Part shown: positions 35,345 to 44,109 of the stretch, one piece after another
How the letters are laid out: every line of letters begins with the position of its first letter
Numbering within the stretch: position 1 is the first letter of the stretch
Origin: Glutamicibacter creatinolyticus
Lineage (GTDB): Bacteria > Actinomycetota > Actinomycetes > Actinomycetales > Micrococcaceae
Length of the DNA stretch: 64,000 bases
Assembly (NCBI RefSeq): GCF_006094275.1
Contig: NZ_CP034412.1
Coordinates: forward strand, 248,001 to 312,000
Reading direction: 5' to 3'
Program-made: the position numbers and the translations under genes
Notes under the pieces: model-generated
Databases searched by the model: none
The model's input: only the letters and a program-made list of their open reading frames with translations
What the model was told of the DNA's origin: nothing

Positions 35345-38300
35345 CTAGAGGCTGCGGCGAAGTTCCACCGGATTGCCGTTGGTGTCACGCTGTTCGATCA
35401 CCACGCCGCCCAGCAGCCGTTCGATGGCCGGCACCCCGATCAGGTTCGAATCCTCCACCGCGATGTCATCATCGCTGGGCACGAACTCATCCGGCTCCGG
35501 TTCCGGCTGCGGGGTGGGGCGCTGCGGTGCCGAACGCTGCGGCTGGCCCCAGGACCCGGCGGCCGAATCCACCGGGGAAGAGGAGCTGCGCGCCTGGTTC
35601 ATCAGCTGCTGGTAGCGGCTCAGCCGCTGGCCGCCCTGGGCTGCAGGAGCAGCGGGGGCCGCGGGTGCGGGGGCTGCGGGTGCGCCCGACTGTGCGCGCG
35701 GCGCTGCGGGCTGCCCCCACGCATTGTCCGCCGCCGAGGCATGCCCGGCGCCATGAGCCGGGGCGACGGGGGCCGGTTCCTGGTTCATGGGTGGGCGCTG
35801 CTGGTGCGGTTGCGATGGCTGTGACGGTTGGGCCTGCGGCAGGCCGGTCGGCTCCGGCCTGGCCGGGATCGGGGCTTCGCGGTGGGCCTGGGGTGGTTCC
35901 GGTTGCCGACGCTGTGGTTCGTTGCCCGGGGCCGGCGGTGCCGGCTCGGAAGGCACGTCCACCGGACCGGTAGGCGTCGGGAAGGAATCGGTGGTGCTGC
36001 CCGGGCGCAGCGGAACGTCGCTGACCGGCCGGGAGTAGCCGCCGGCCGCCGCGGCAGGTGCCGCCGGCCCGCCCTGCTCGGCCTGCCGGGCACTCATGCC
36101 GGCGGTCATCCGCGGCTTGGGTGCCACCGGTGGCCCGTCAAAGGTACGCGGAGCCCCGGGGGCAGCCGTCTGCCCGGAGGGGGCCACGGGACCGGACGGG
36201 TCCTGCCGGGCAGGCGTAGCTGGTACGTCGGCAGCGGCCGGGCGCGCGGCTGGCTGGGGGCGCGACGGCTCGGGGGAGTAGTAGCTGTCCTCTGGAGGGT
36301 AGGAGTCCTCGTACGGATCGTACGGCGGTTCCTCATCGTAGGGCGGTTCGTCGTAGGGCGGGGCGGAGATCCCCGCCGGTGCGGAGTCCGCACCGGCGCG
36401 CTGCCCGGCAGGTTCCTGCCGGGAGGGCTGGGCGACCGAGGCTGCCTGCGGTGAGTGGGGGGTGGGCGCCGGGGCGTCCGCCGCTGCGTTCGACTGACGT
36501 TCAGCTACTGGTGCGGACGCCGGCTGGGGCCGGCGGTCACCTTTTGGGGAACCACCACCGGTGGGGCCCGAGCCTCCCTCGGTGAGGACCACCTCGACCT
36601 GTTGCCGCATGACCTGGCTGACCGTATTGGTCAGCAGCCCCATCATGTCCGGCCGGTTGCGCAAGTTCACCAGCGGCCCGGAGTTTGAGAAGGCCAGCGT
36701 CAGGGTGCGACCGTCGAAACCTCCGATGTTCGCATAGTTCGCAACCATCGAGTGCAGAACCCGCGAGTGGGATTGCAGCTGCTCCAGGATCGTGGGCCAG
36801 GCCTGCTGGAACGCCTCGACTGCACCGCCGGACCCGCCTGAGGCGGCAGCCGCTTGAGACTGCTGCTGTGGCTGTTGGCGCTGCGGGGAAGGCAGACCAT
36901 GTGGTGCCTGCTGCTGCGGCCGCTGCTGCTCCTGCTGCATCTGGCGCTGCTGTTCGGCGCGCTGGGCCTGCTCGCGCTGGGCTTGTTCGCGTTGGGCCTG
37001 TTCACGGCGTGCGATTTCTTCGGCCTGGCGCTGCGCTTCGGCGCGTTGGGCTTGTTCGCGTTCGGCCTGTTCTCGGCGTGCGTTTTCTTCGGCTTGACGC
37101 TGCGCTTCGGCGCGTTGGGCTTGTTCGCGTTCGGCCTGCTCGCGCTGGGCTTGTTCGCGCTGGGCCTGTTCGCGGCGCGCGTTTTCCTCAGCCTGGCGCT
37201 GCGCTTCGGCGCGCTGCTGTTCCGCGTGCTGATCCTGCTCGTCGGCCCCTCGGTGCTGTTCGAACTGGGCTGGATGGGCAGGGGAATCCTGTGCGGGTTG
37301 TGGCGAGGCGGGCTGCTGCTGACCGGTTTGCTGTGGTGCGGCTGGGCCCTGCGGCTGGGACTGTTCGCGCTGCGCCGCCGCGCGCTTGGCGAATTCGGCC
37401 ATGGCCGCGTTCTGCTTCACGTCGTCGATAGGCACTCCGGTGCCAAAGGAGAGGTCTTCGCCGCTGGCCGGATCCGGAACCAGGCTGAACGGGGAGACGC
37501 CTTCCGGACGCTGGGCCGGGACACTCGGGGAAGGATCCACCGGGGTGGTTACCGGATTGCTCGGCGCATCACTGATCGGACCCCAGGTGCCGCCCCAGTC
37601 GGCGTCGGCCCCGGTGTTGAGTGAGCCGCCCGGATCCAAGGGTCCGTCTTCGGCATCCGGGATCTGCTGCGCGCTCGGCTCCTGCGGCTGCCGGTGATCG
37701 GAAGCCGGAGTCTGTGAGTGAGCGGTCTGAGCGTCGGCTGGAACCTGTTCGGGCTGCTGAGCGGCGGGGGTTTCAGGCTCCTGGGATTGCGGGGAGGCAG
37801 TCTCGGCGGGGGCTGTTCCCTGCTTGCGGGCGCGGGCAGCCGCCAGTGCCTCACGTACTGCGGCGGCGCCCTGGCGGGTGCTTTCCGGAGATGCCATGGG
37901 AGCGCTGGACATCGGTGCATCGCTGGAGCCATCCTGCGCCAGCTCGGGCAGCGCGCCGCCGGTCATGGCATGGCGTTCGAGCCGATCCAGGCGGGCGGCA
38001 ACGGCGCTGGCCCCGGCATCGGCCGAAGGCAGCAGCAAGCGCGCGGCCAGCAGCTCCAGGTGCAGGCGCGGTGAGGTGGCCCCGGTCATGTCGGTCAGGG
38101 CCTGGTTGGTTACATCGGCCCAACGGCTCAGCTCGGCCTGTCCGAACAGGGTGGATTGATCGGCCAGGCTCTGCAACTGGTCGCCGGGCATGCCGCGCAG
38201 GATCTTTTCCAGCCCCTCAGGCACCGCCTTGGCGATGATCAGGTCACGGAAACGCTCCAACAGGTCCTCGACGAAGCGGCGCGGATCCAGGCCGGTCTGC

Positions 38301-39121
38301 ACGATCCGGTCGATCGCGTCGAACAGGCTGGCCCCGTCGGCCTCATGCAGCGCCAGGGACACCTCATCCAGCAACGTGGCGTGCGTGTAGCCCAGCAGGG
38401 CGACCGCGGTTTCGTAGTCGACCCCGGCCTCCGAGGCCCCGGCCATCAGCTGGTCCAGTACGGAGAGGGTGTCACGCACCGATCCTCCGCCGGCGCGGAT
38501 CACCAGCGGCAGCACGCCCTCGGCCACCTGGACGTTCTCACGTTCGCAGAGGGTCTGCAGGTACTGCAGCAGGGCCTCGGGAGGAACCAGGCGGAACGGG
38601 TAGTGGTGGGTACGCGAGCGAATCGTGCCGATGACCTTGTCCGGTTCGGTGGTCGCGAAGATGAACTTGATGTGGGCCGGCGGCTCTTCAACGATTTTCA
38701 GCAGGGCGTTGAATCCTGCCGGGGTAACCATATGGGCCTCATCGATGATGAAGACCTTGTACCGGTCGCGGGTCGGGGCAAAAGTTGCACGCTCGCGAAG
38801 GTCGCGGGCGTCTTCGACGCCGCCGTGGCTGGCCGCGTCGATCTCGATGACGTCAAGGGAGCCCGGGCCGCCGCTGGCCAGTTCAATGCAGCTGTCGCAT
38901 TTGCCGCACGGGGTCGGCGTCGGGCCTTCGGCACAGTTCAGGCAGCGTGCCAGGATGCGGGCGCTGGTGGTCTTGCCGCAGCCGCGGGGCCCGGAAAAGA
39001 GGTAGGCGTGATTGACCCGGTTCTTCGACAGGGCAGTCATCAGGGGGGTGGTCACGTGCTCTTGCCCGATAACGTCGGCGAAGGTGTCGGGACGATATCT
39101 ACGGTAAAGCGCTGTACTCAC
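35345..39121 (-). CDS. dnaX: DNA polymerase III subunit gamma/tau with very long low-complexity tail
   Basis: 1258 residues, far longer than most bacterial DnaX (about 430-850). The clamp-loader ATPase is at the N-terminus: Walker A in FSGPRGCGKTTSARILARCL (about 43-62), a zinc module with CLNCAEGPTPTPCGKCDSC, the DEAH Walker B in VFIIDEAHMVTPAGFNALLK and sensor 1 FIFATTEPDKVIGTIRSR. Domain III runs to about 370. A Pro/Gln/Ala-rich region follows, including a tandem Gln/Glu/Arg heptad-like tract (residues about 630-720; DNA about 36960-37230). A conserved helical segment near 760-860 (AFQQAWPTILEQLQSHSRVL) and a second disordered Pro-rich tail complete it. The GTG start lies 9 nt after gluQ. 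Confidence 0.95.
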   Translation of the reverse strand: MSTALYRRYRPDTFADVIGQEHVTTPLMTALSKNRVNHAYLFSGPRGCGKTTSARILARCLNCAEGPTPTPCGKCDSCIELASGGPGSLDVIEIDAASHGGVEDARDLRERATFAPTRDRYKVFIIDEAHMVTPAGFNALLKIVEEPPAHIKFIFATTEPDKVIGTIRSRTHHYPFRLVPPEALLQYLQTLCERENVQVAEGVLPLVIRAGGGSVRDTLSVLDQLMAGASEAGVDYETAVALLGYTHATLLDEVSLALHEADGASLFDAIDRIVQTGLDPRRFVEDLLERFRDLIIAKAVPEGLEKILRGMPGDQLQSLADQSTLFGQAELSRWADVTNQALTDMTGATSPRLHLELLAARLLLPSADAGASAVAARLDRLERHAMTGGALPELAQDGSSDAPMSSAPMASPESTRQGAAAVREALAAARARKQGTAPAETASPQSQEPETPAAQQPEQVPADAQTAHSQTPASDHRQPQEPSAQQIPDAEDGPLDPGGSLNTGADADWGGTWGPISDAPSNPVTTPVDPSPSVPAQRPEGVSPFSLVPDPASGEDLSFGTGVPIDDVKQNAAMAEFAKRAAAQREQSQPQGPAAPQQTGQQQPASPQPAQDSPAHPAQFEQHRGADEQDQHAEQQRAEAQRQAEENARREQAQREQAQREQAEREQAQRAEAQRQAEENARREQAEREQAQRAEAQRQAEEIARREQAQREQAQREQAQRAEQQRQMQQEQQRPQQQAPHGLPSPQRQQPQQQSQAAAASGGSGGAVEAFQQAWPTILEQLQSHSRVLHSMVANYANIGGFDGRTLTLAFSNSGPLVNLRNRPDMMGLLTNTVSQVMRQQVEVVLTEGGSGPTGGGSPKGDRRPQPASAPVAERQSNAAADAPAPTPHSPQAASVAQPSRQEPAGQRAGADSAPAGISAPPYDEPPYDEEPPYDPYEDSYPPEDSYYSPEPSRPQPAARPAAADVPATPARQDPSGPVAPSGQTAAPGAPRTFDGPPVAPKPRMTAGMSARQAEQGGPAAPAAAAGGYSRPVSDVPLRPGSTTDSFPTPTGPVDVPSEPAPPAPGNEPQRRQPEPPQAHREAPIPARPEPTGLPQAQPSQPSQPHQQRPPMNQEPAPVAPAHGAGHASAADNAWGQPAAPRAQSGAPAAPAPAAPAAPAAQGGQRLSRYQQLMNQARSSSSPVDSAAGSWGQPQRSAPQRPTPQPEPEPDEFVPSDDDIAVEDSNLIGVPAIERLLGGVVIEQRDTNGNPVELRRSL
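36960..37230 (-). repeat. Tandem heptad-like coding repeats inside dnaX
   Basis: About 270 bp in which units encoding REQAQ and RAEAQRQAEE are repeated many times, with near-identical DNA copies. The predicted protein is a highly charged single helix or coiled coil. Such a tract is prone to length variation by slippage or recombination. Confidence 0.8.
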
Positions 39122-39130
39122 ACCGATACC

Positions 39131-40051
39131 CTATCTGTTCTTCGATGCATCAGGCATCAGCTGGTGAACAATTTCATCTGGCCGTACCACCCAAGGCTCC
39201 CGGGGCAGCCGGGCCGGGTCAAAGGCCCGCAACGCGGCGTCGAGCGAGCTGGTAGGCAGGCCCAATGACTCTAGCAAGATCCCGCGCACTTGGTCGGCAT
39301 CAATGCCTTTCTCGAAAAGGTCTTCGAGGGTCACTGACCCGTCGCGTTTGGCCAGCCGTTGCCCCTTGTCGTTGACCGCCAACGGCACATGGGCATATTC
39401 GGGGACGGGCAGTGACAGCAGCGACGCCAAATAGGCCTGCCGGGGCGCCGAAGAGAGCAGGTCGTCCCCGCGCACGACCTGGTCGATGCCGAAGTGCCCG
39501 TCATCAACCACCACGGCGAGGTTGTACGACGGTGCGCCGTCGTTGCGTAACAGCACAAAGTCGTCGACCAGTCCGCGGTATTCGCCAGCCAATTCGTCAT
39601 GGACGGTGAAGGAGGCGGTTTCGGCGCGGAGCCGCAAAGCGGCAGGCCGAACCTTGGCTCGCTCGGCCCGCTGCACGTCCGTCAGGTTTCGACAGGTGCC
39701 CGGGTAGGCGCCGGGTGCGGCGTGCGGCGCGGACGCAGCTTCGGCGATGTCCTTGCGTGAGCAGAAGCATTCGTAAACCATTCCGCGTTCAGCCAGAGAC
39801 GCGATGATCTGCTGATAAGTGTCCAGCCGCTCGTGCTGGCGGACCAGGGGGCCATCAAAATCCAAGCCCAGCGCCGCCAATTCCTTGAGTTGCATTTCTT
39901 CGGCGCCGGAACGCACACGGTCCAGGTCTTCAATGCGCAAGAGGAACTGCCGCGAGGTTGAGCGGGCAAATAGCCAGGCCAGAATCGCAGTGCGTAAATT
40001 GCCAAGGTGAAGCGGCCCCGAAGGACTTGGGGCGTAACGACCAGCGCCCAC
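39131..40051 (-). CDS. gluQ: Glutamyl-Q tRNA(Asp) synthetase
   Basis: 306 residues: a GluRS-like catalytic domain without an anticodon-binding domain. It adds glutamate to queuosine in tRNA(Asp). The HIGH-type motif is in YAPSPSGPLHLGNLRTA, the zinc ligands in CFCSRKD...YPGTC, and the KMSKS equivalent in RLAKRDGS. The gene lies just upstream of dnaX, 9 bp apart, so they are probably co-transcribed. Confidence 0.93.
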   Translation of the reverse strand: MGAGRYAPSPSGPLHLGNLRTAILAWLFARSTSRQFLLRIEDLDRVRSGAEEMQLKELAALGLDFDGPLVRQHERLDTYQQIIASLAERGMVYECFCSRKDIAEAASAPHAAPGAYPGTCRNLTDVQRAERAKVRPAALRLRAETASFTVHDELAGEYRGLVDDFVLLRNDGAPSYNLAVVVDDGHFGIDQVVRGDDLLSSAPRQAYLASLLSLPVPEYAHVPLAVNDKGQRLAKRDGSVTLEDLFEKGIDADQVRGILLESLGLPTSSLDAALRAFDPARLPREPWVVRPDEIVHQLMPDASKNR

Positions 40052-40084
40052 CTAGACTCCATTCACGCATCGTGGAAAAGTAAA

Positions 40085-40172
40085 GACCCCTCATGCACCT
40101 GCCAGAGCCCATCTACCCTTGCTACCTTCCGGTCCTGGGGGAGTTCAACAGGATGACACCACACGAGGGGTC
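40085..40172 (-). ncRNA. ffs: Small signal recognition particle RNA (4.5S)
   Basis: Read on the minus strand, the conserved SRP domain IV is clear: a GTTGAACTCCCCCAGGACCG run containing the GGAAGGTAGCAAGGGTAG loop region that binds Ffh. The 5' GACCCCTCGTG pairs with the 3' CATGAGGGGTC to close the rod, and a short T tract follows. About 88 nt. It is positioned between gluQ and the HNH gene. Confidence 0.93.
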
Positions 40173-40259
40173 ACCGAAAATACTACCGGAGACGTGCCCG
40201 TGGATGAAATCGAGGAGACGTGCCCTTGCTCTCAACGAGGGTGTCAAGATCCTTGCCGC

Positions 40260-41804
40260 TTACCCGGCATTCTGTTGGGGAGGGTCACGCCAGCCCAGAA
40301 CCCGGAGCACTTCATCGTTCACCTCGACTGTGGGCAACATTGGATTTGTCGCCATCTCGGGTTCGAACGATTGGGCGCTGCGGATGCTGCCCGGCAGGTG
40401 AGTTTGAATCATCCCGTTGGGGGTGCGCCATTCAACCGAGCCATCCGGGCGGTATGTGGATTGCCACCCGAGCGCGTGCTTGAACATCTGGTGCCGCTTG
40501 CACAGCAGTCTCGTGTTCCGCCGTGTCGTTCCGCCGCCCTTCGCCCAGTCGTCGATGTGGTCGATTTCGCTGGCATCGGGCAACCGACGACATCCGGGGA
40601 AGCAACAGTGCTCGTCCCGCCAGCGAAGGAATTCCCTTAGCACGTTGGGTGGCCGGTAGCGGGTTCGACCAATGTCGATTACCGCTCCGGTCCAGGGGTC
40701 GGTTAGCACCGGAATCAACGAAGGCGCGTTCATGGCCAGCTGCAGCGCCACTCCCAGTGGGACCGGCCCGTAGCCTTCTAGTTCCGCTACCGTCCGCTGT
40801 GGGTTTGCAAGCATTTCCAGGGCCGGGATGGTGATTGCAATACGAGCCTTGACGTCGGCTCCCTTGCGCTCCGGCCAGCCATCCAACAACACATCCCGGA
40901 AGATGTCCGCGCGAATCTGCGCGTCGCCGCGATCGTCGTCCGGGTCGCGGTGTCCCGCGATGTGCCAGTTCAGCGTATTCATGATCGCGAGTGCGTCCTG
41001 GGCTTCCAGGGTGATCAGAATCTTGGCCATCCCGCCATCTTCGTTCCAGCAAATGACGCCGCGTTCGGCCTGCTTCACCTTGTGGCGTTCCTCCGGGCTT
41101 TGTGGATGAAGGCGTCCGCGCATCTTCTGCGCCTGTTTCTTGACGGTGTGGTCGGGGCTGGTGCGGGCAATGGGCAGCAGCACCTCTTCCAGATGGTGGG
41201 CTTCCTCCGGTTCAAGATCCTGCGAGTTTTTCACGATTTCCACCGCGCTCTTGGTGGTGATGCTTCCTTGGCTGAGCTCGCTGAGCGTCCTTGGGCACAA
41301 ATGGCGCAGGCCTTCTGCGGTGATCAGTTTGCCTCGCACTACCCGCTCGGGTTCGCGCATGGCGATGGAAACTTCACTGACCAGCGAAGAGCGGATAATG
41401 TCCGGGTTTCGAGGGTCGACTCCGTAGTACTCAGCGCTGCGTTCCTGGAGTGCGTCCTGGAAGAGGACCTGTTGCTCGGCGTTCTGTTCCGCCTCCCGAT
41501 TGGCCAGTTCCAAGGCATCAGCCAGCAGGAGCGCTTCCGCGCTATCCAGTTGTGAGCGAATTCTGGCGATTTGCTCAAGCTGGGTCAGGGCCTGCTTTGC
41601 AGTGGTGGCAACACCGAGCGCCGACAGTGTGGTGACGTTATCTGCCAACGAGCTGAAGACAACTTCCTGTTCCACCTGCGCGGACCAGTCTCCATCTGAT
41701 CCACAAAACTCACGATGACCAGATGGGAGGATGTGCAAACGGTGAGGATCACCGTCGTTATGAAATACATCTCTTTTTCCCATGTATTCATTGTCTCGTG
41801 GCAC
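40260..41804 (-). CDS. DUF222/13E12-type HNH endonuclease domain protein
   Basis: 514 residues. The N-terminal DUF222 helical region is visible (LTQLEQIARIRSQLDSAEALLL), and the C-terminal HNH motif shows as CCFPGCRRLPDASEIDHIDDW, then GGGTTRRNTRLLCKRHQMFKH. This family is strongly amplified in Micrococcales and mycobacteria (13E12 repeat family), and its biological role is not settled. GTG at 41804 is taken as start; an in-frame ATG at 41781-41783 is also possible. It converges on no gene and lies directly downstream (leftward) of the tRNA-Ser locus on the opposite strand. Confidence 0.85.
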   Translation of the reverse strand: MPRDNEYMGKRDVFHNDGDPHRLHILPSGHREFCGSDGDWSAQVEQEVVFSSLADNVTTLSALGVATTAKQALTQLEQIARIRSQLDSAEALLLADALELANREAEQNAEQQVLFQDALQERSAEYYGVDPRNPDIIRSSLVSEVSIAMREPERVVRGKLITAEGLRHLCPRTLSELSQGSITTKSAVEIVKNSQDLEPEEAHHLEEVLLPIARTSPDHTVKKQAQKMRGRLHPQSPEERHKVKQAERGVICWNEDGGMAKILITLEAQDALAIMNTLNWHIAGHRDPDDDRGDAQIRADIFRDVLLDGWPERKGADVKARIAITIPALEMLANPQRTVAELEGYGPVPLGVALQLAMNAPSLIPVLTDPWTGAVIDIGRTRYRPPNVLREFLRWRDEHCCFPGCRRLPDASEIDHIDDWAKGGGTTRRNTRLLCKRHQMFKHALGWQSTYRPDGSVEWRTPNGMIQTHLPGSIRSAQSFEPEMATNPMLPTVEVNDEVLRVLGWRDPPQQNAG

Positions 41805-41968
41805 CCCGACACTTTGATCTCGCGGTCTGCGCGATGGGGATAAGCGTCTGGAATCCCCGAACTTCCGGGGATCTTGAGCGACTGGGATACTTTTGAGGCT
41901 GGCTCGGAACCCGATTCGTGAATCAGGAAAAATTTCGATATGCTGGAGCCTGCTCTACAGAGCGCTAT

Positions 41969-42056
41969 GGAGGATTCGCCTAGCGGCCTATGGCGCACGC
42001 CTGGAACGCGTGTTGGGTTCACGCCCTCGGGGGTTCAAATCCCCCATCCTCCGCCA
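41969..42056 (+). tRNA. tRNA-Ser (anticodon GGA)
   Basis: The acceptor stem GGAGGAT pairs with ATCCTCC, then discriminator G and an encoded CCA. The anticodon stem CACGC/GCGTG encloses the loop CTGGAAC with anticodon GGA (reads UCC/UCU). The long variable arm typical of tRNA-Ser and the T arm GGGGGTTCAAATCCCCC are present. Confidence 0.96.
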
Positions 42057-42061
42057 GATGG

Positions 42062-42099
42062 ATGTCCCGGTGGACCGTAACTTCGGTTCACCGGGACAT
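42062..42099 (+). terminator. Terminator of tRNA-Ser
   Basis: An ATGTCCCGGTG arm pairs with CACCGGGACAT; the inner part ACCG/CGGT surrounds TAACTT. The 3' side continues TATCATTT. It starts 6 bp after the tRNA CCA. Confidence 0.8.
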
Positions 42100-42182
42100 T
42101 ATCATTTAAGCCCTGGGATCCTGCGGACTTGATCCCTGAGGGGAGCCGAGAATGACTAGTTGGATCACCGAGATCGGAATCG

Positions 42183-42531
42183 GGGCTATAGGCAATAAAG
42201 TGTGTCTGGCCCGGGCGTGTTCCAAGGCCAGACACCCTCAAAACCAGTGACTAGTAGCTGTTTCGAATCCAGCCTCGTCTGATGAACTGTCCATCCTCGG
42301 TACTAGCGCCGGTGCCATAAAGCTCCGGGCCGATTGGCTCGTCATCTGACACTTGCTCAGCTGCCTGGATGTCGTGCCGTTCTTTTTCATGGGTGAATGG
42401 CAGATAATACAAGTATGGGATTGTCCAGTAAGCTCCACACTTATGGATTGAATACCCATGTGAACCTTGATCCTGTCCCGGCTTTCCGGGGCAGGATCAG
42501 GTTTTCAGACACACTTTATTGCCTATAGGCC
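42183..42531. mobile_element. 349-bp non-autonomous element derived from an IS256/IS1249-like IS
   Basis: Terminal inverted repeats of 26 bp with one mismatch (CTATAGGCAATAAAGTGTGT is the shared core, left 42186-42205, inverted at the right end) and an exact 8-bp target duplication, CGGAATCG, at 42175-42182 and 42532-42539. It contains the 5' part of a transposase gene on the minus strand, and internal hairpins near 42202-42236 and 42467-42498. It encodes no complete transposase, so it needs one in trans. The 8-bp duplication and the CIICHSPMKKNGTTS fragment point to the IS256 (IS1249 group) family. Confidence 0.85.
42238..42459 (-). pseudogene. N-terminal fragment of an IS256/IS1249-like transposase
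   Basis: The first 40 residues (MGIQSISVELTGQSHTCIIC, then HSPMKKNGTTS) fit the zinc-ribbon start of IS1249-type transposases. After about SRQLSKCQ the frame no longer resembles one and ends at 42238. It begins about 50 bp inside the right inverted repeat, as expected for the original gene. The catalytic DDE region is deleted. Confidence 0.6.
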
Positions 42532-43086
42532 CGGAATCGACTGTCATCAACCCGAAGCCTTGGCGGATTTCTGGTGTGCCGCACTGGGCTTTGCCGTTAT
42601 CGAACGCACCGCCGAATTCGTGTCCATAGGTTCGCCCGCACTACGTGGTGAAGGTGGGCTTATGAGGAGTGCGGGTGAGGGGTCCGGGACCCCGATCCTG
42701 ACCTTTGCTCGAGTTCCCGAGGGCAAGGGCGTCAAGAACCGGCTGCACCTGGACCTCACCCCGCATGGTGTTTCCCAGGAGGAGGAGGTGCGGCGTCTAA
42801 TTATCCTTGGGGCCCGTCCCATCGACATTGGTCAGGGCATTCAAGAATGGGTGGTCATGGCCGACCCCGAGGGCAATGAATTTTGCGTCCTTCCTGATCG
42901 ATAGGCCCGCCACGTCGACGGTTGTGGGTGTGGCGTCGTTGTTCCTGGATTGCATTGGATTTGCGGCTTCCCAGGTAATCTGCGCTCTTTACCCGTCATC
43001 TCTTTCCCCGTCAGCCGCATGTTCTGCTGTAGTATCTGCTGTACTTGGGAAAAATTGGATCGTTCATCGATGTTTGGGGCATAGAT

Positions 43087-43839
43087 ATGGTGAATGAGAA
43101 GCGCAGAGTTGTGCTTATTTGTGGAGACGCGGCGGCGGGACCAGATTTTGATTTGGTGCTGCATAACGCCGGGTTCTCTGTTGACCGTGCGGACTCGGGC
43201 CGCTTAGGGGTGCAGCAGGTTGAGAGGGCCGAAACGGACATTGTCCTGGTCTTCCCCGGGCTGCCGGATATCGACATGAATGAAACCATTCAGCGAATCC
43301 GCCCGATAACCAAAGCGCACATCATTGCGATGTTGCCCAGCGACGACGAGATAGAAGTCGTGCTGGCGCTGGAGGCCGGGGCCGATCAATACATGGCCGG
43401 AACCGGACGCATGCGGGAGCTTCGCGCCCGGATCAATGCGATCATGCGGCAACGCGAGCGAATGCGGCAGCTGCTGAACGGAATCGATCCAGACGGCGGC
43501 GAGGAATTGCGCCACCGGGATCTGATTCTGAACACCAGCACGTGGGATGTGACGATTGACGGAACCTCCATTCCGGTCACCGCCACGGAGTTCTCGCTGC
43601 TGCACATGTTGCTGATGAATCCGGGGCGTGTGCGCAGCAAGCAGGAGATGGTGCGCCATCTCAATGGCTACGAGAACGGCGGAGACAGCTACATTTCCTC
43701 CGCCGATCAACGCAGCATCGAGGTGCATATCGCAAACCTGCGCCGCAAGCTGGGTGACTCGGCGCGCGAACCAAAATGGATTGAGACCGTTCGCGGCGTT
43801 GGCTACCGAATGATTACGGAACAGAAACTAGCGGTCTGA
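43087..43839 (+). CDS. OmpR-type DNA-binding regulator with degenerate receiver domain
   Basis: 250 residues. The C-terminal winged helix is well conserved (VTATEFSLLHMLLMNPGRV, RSIEVHIANLRRKLGD, WIETVRGVGYRM). The N-terminal 120 residues align with a receiver, yet the key phosphorylation residues are lost: the acidic pair is GD in LICGDAAAG, the acceptor position reads VFPGLPDID, and the usual Lys is replaced in YMAGTGRM. It should therefore act without His-Asp phosphotransfer, and no histidine kinase gene is adjacent. The start ATG 43087 is preferred over a TTG at 43045, but no good ribosome site marks either. Confidence 0.88.
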   Translation: MVNEKRRVVLICGDAAAGPDFDLVLHNAGFSVDRADSGRLGVQQVERAETDIVLVFPGLPDIDMNETIQRIRPITKAHIIAMLPSDDEIEVVLALEAGADQYMAGTGRMRELRARINAIMRQRERMRQLLNGIDPDGGEELRHRDLILNTSTWDVTIDGTSIPVTATEFSLLHMLLMNPGRVRSKQEMVRHLNGYENGGDSYISSADQRSIEVHIANLRRKLGDSAREPKWIETVRGVGYRMITEQKLAV

Positions 43840-44001
43840 CAGGCGTATTCAGATGAATTGATGAAATCTTTAGATGAACCTATCAGTAGTTTGAGTCACA
43901 CGGGTAAGAATGGGGGCACGGTGTATACCGGGAGTGCTTCTCAGATGACGGCTTGACTGGTAATTGGGGGACCAGTTGACGTCATGAACACTCGCACTGT
44001 T

Positions 44002-44052
44002 AACAGCAGACGGTTGGCAAGAGCTTCAGGTTCCTGCCAACCGTCTGCTGTT
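44002..44052. terminator. Strong 18-bp perfect hairpin terminator
   Basis: Arms 44002-44019 (AACAGCAGACGGTTGGCA) and 44035-44052 with a 15-nt loop, followed by TTA on the plus strand. It sits between the rightward regulator and the leftward oxygenase stop at 44110 and probably serves the latter as well. Confidence 0.75.
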
Positions 44053-44109
44053 TACAGCACCGTAAGGGCTCCCGCGCTCGCGGCGTCCGTTGCGCCCGGC
44101 CTTGCGGAC

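Larger units (their letters stand above)
42152..42904 (+). pseudogene. VOC/glyoxalase-family gene split by a transposon remnant
   Basis: The N-terminus (ATG 42152: MTSWITEIGI) and the rest (from 42540: DCHQPEALADFWCAALGF... to VVMADPEGNEFCVLPDR) lie on either side of a 349-bp insertion. Removing the insertion and one 8-bp target repeat restores an uninterrupted frame of about 130 residues matching a glyoxalase-like VOC metal enzyme. A GGGGAG ribosome site precedes the ATG. A longer downstream frame starts at 42467 inside the insertion, but its first residues are transposon sequence. VOC proteins of this type are broad; substrate unknown. Confidence 0.88.

Noticed and set aside
36960-37230. 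Regular DNA repeats that could suggest a CRISPR array
   Set aside because: The units are in-frame heptad-like codons inside dnaX with no spacers, and no cas gene is in the window.
41969-42151. tRNA-Ser as attachment site of an integrated island
   Set aside because: The genes following it are not phage- or integrase-related, and no direct repeat of the tRNA 3' end was noticed downstream; only a small transposon is present.
42467-42904. Continuous 145-codon frame for the VOC protein starting inside the insertion
   Set aside because: The first 25 or so residues are translated transposon end; the natural N-terminus is at 42152, before the insertion.
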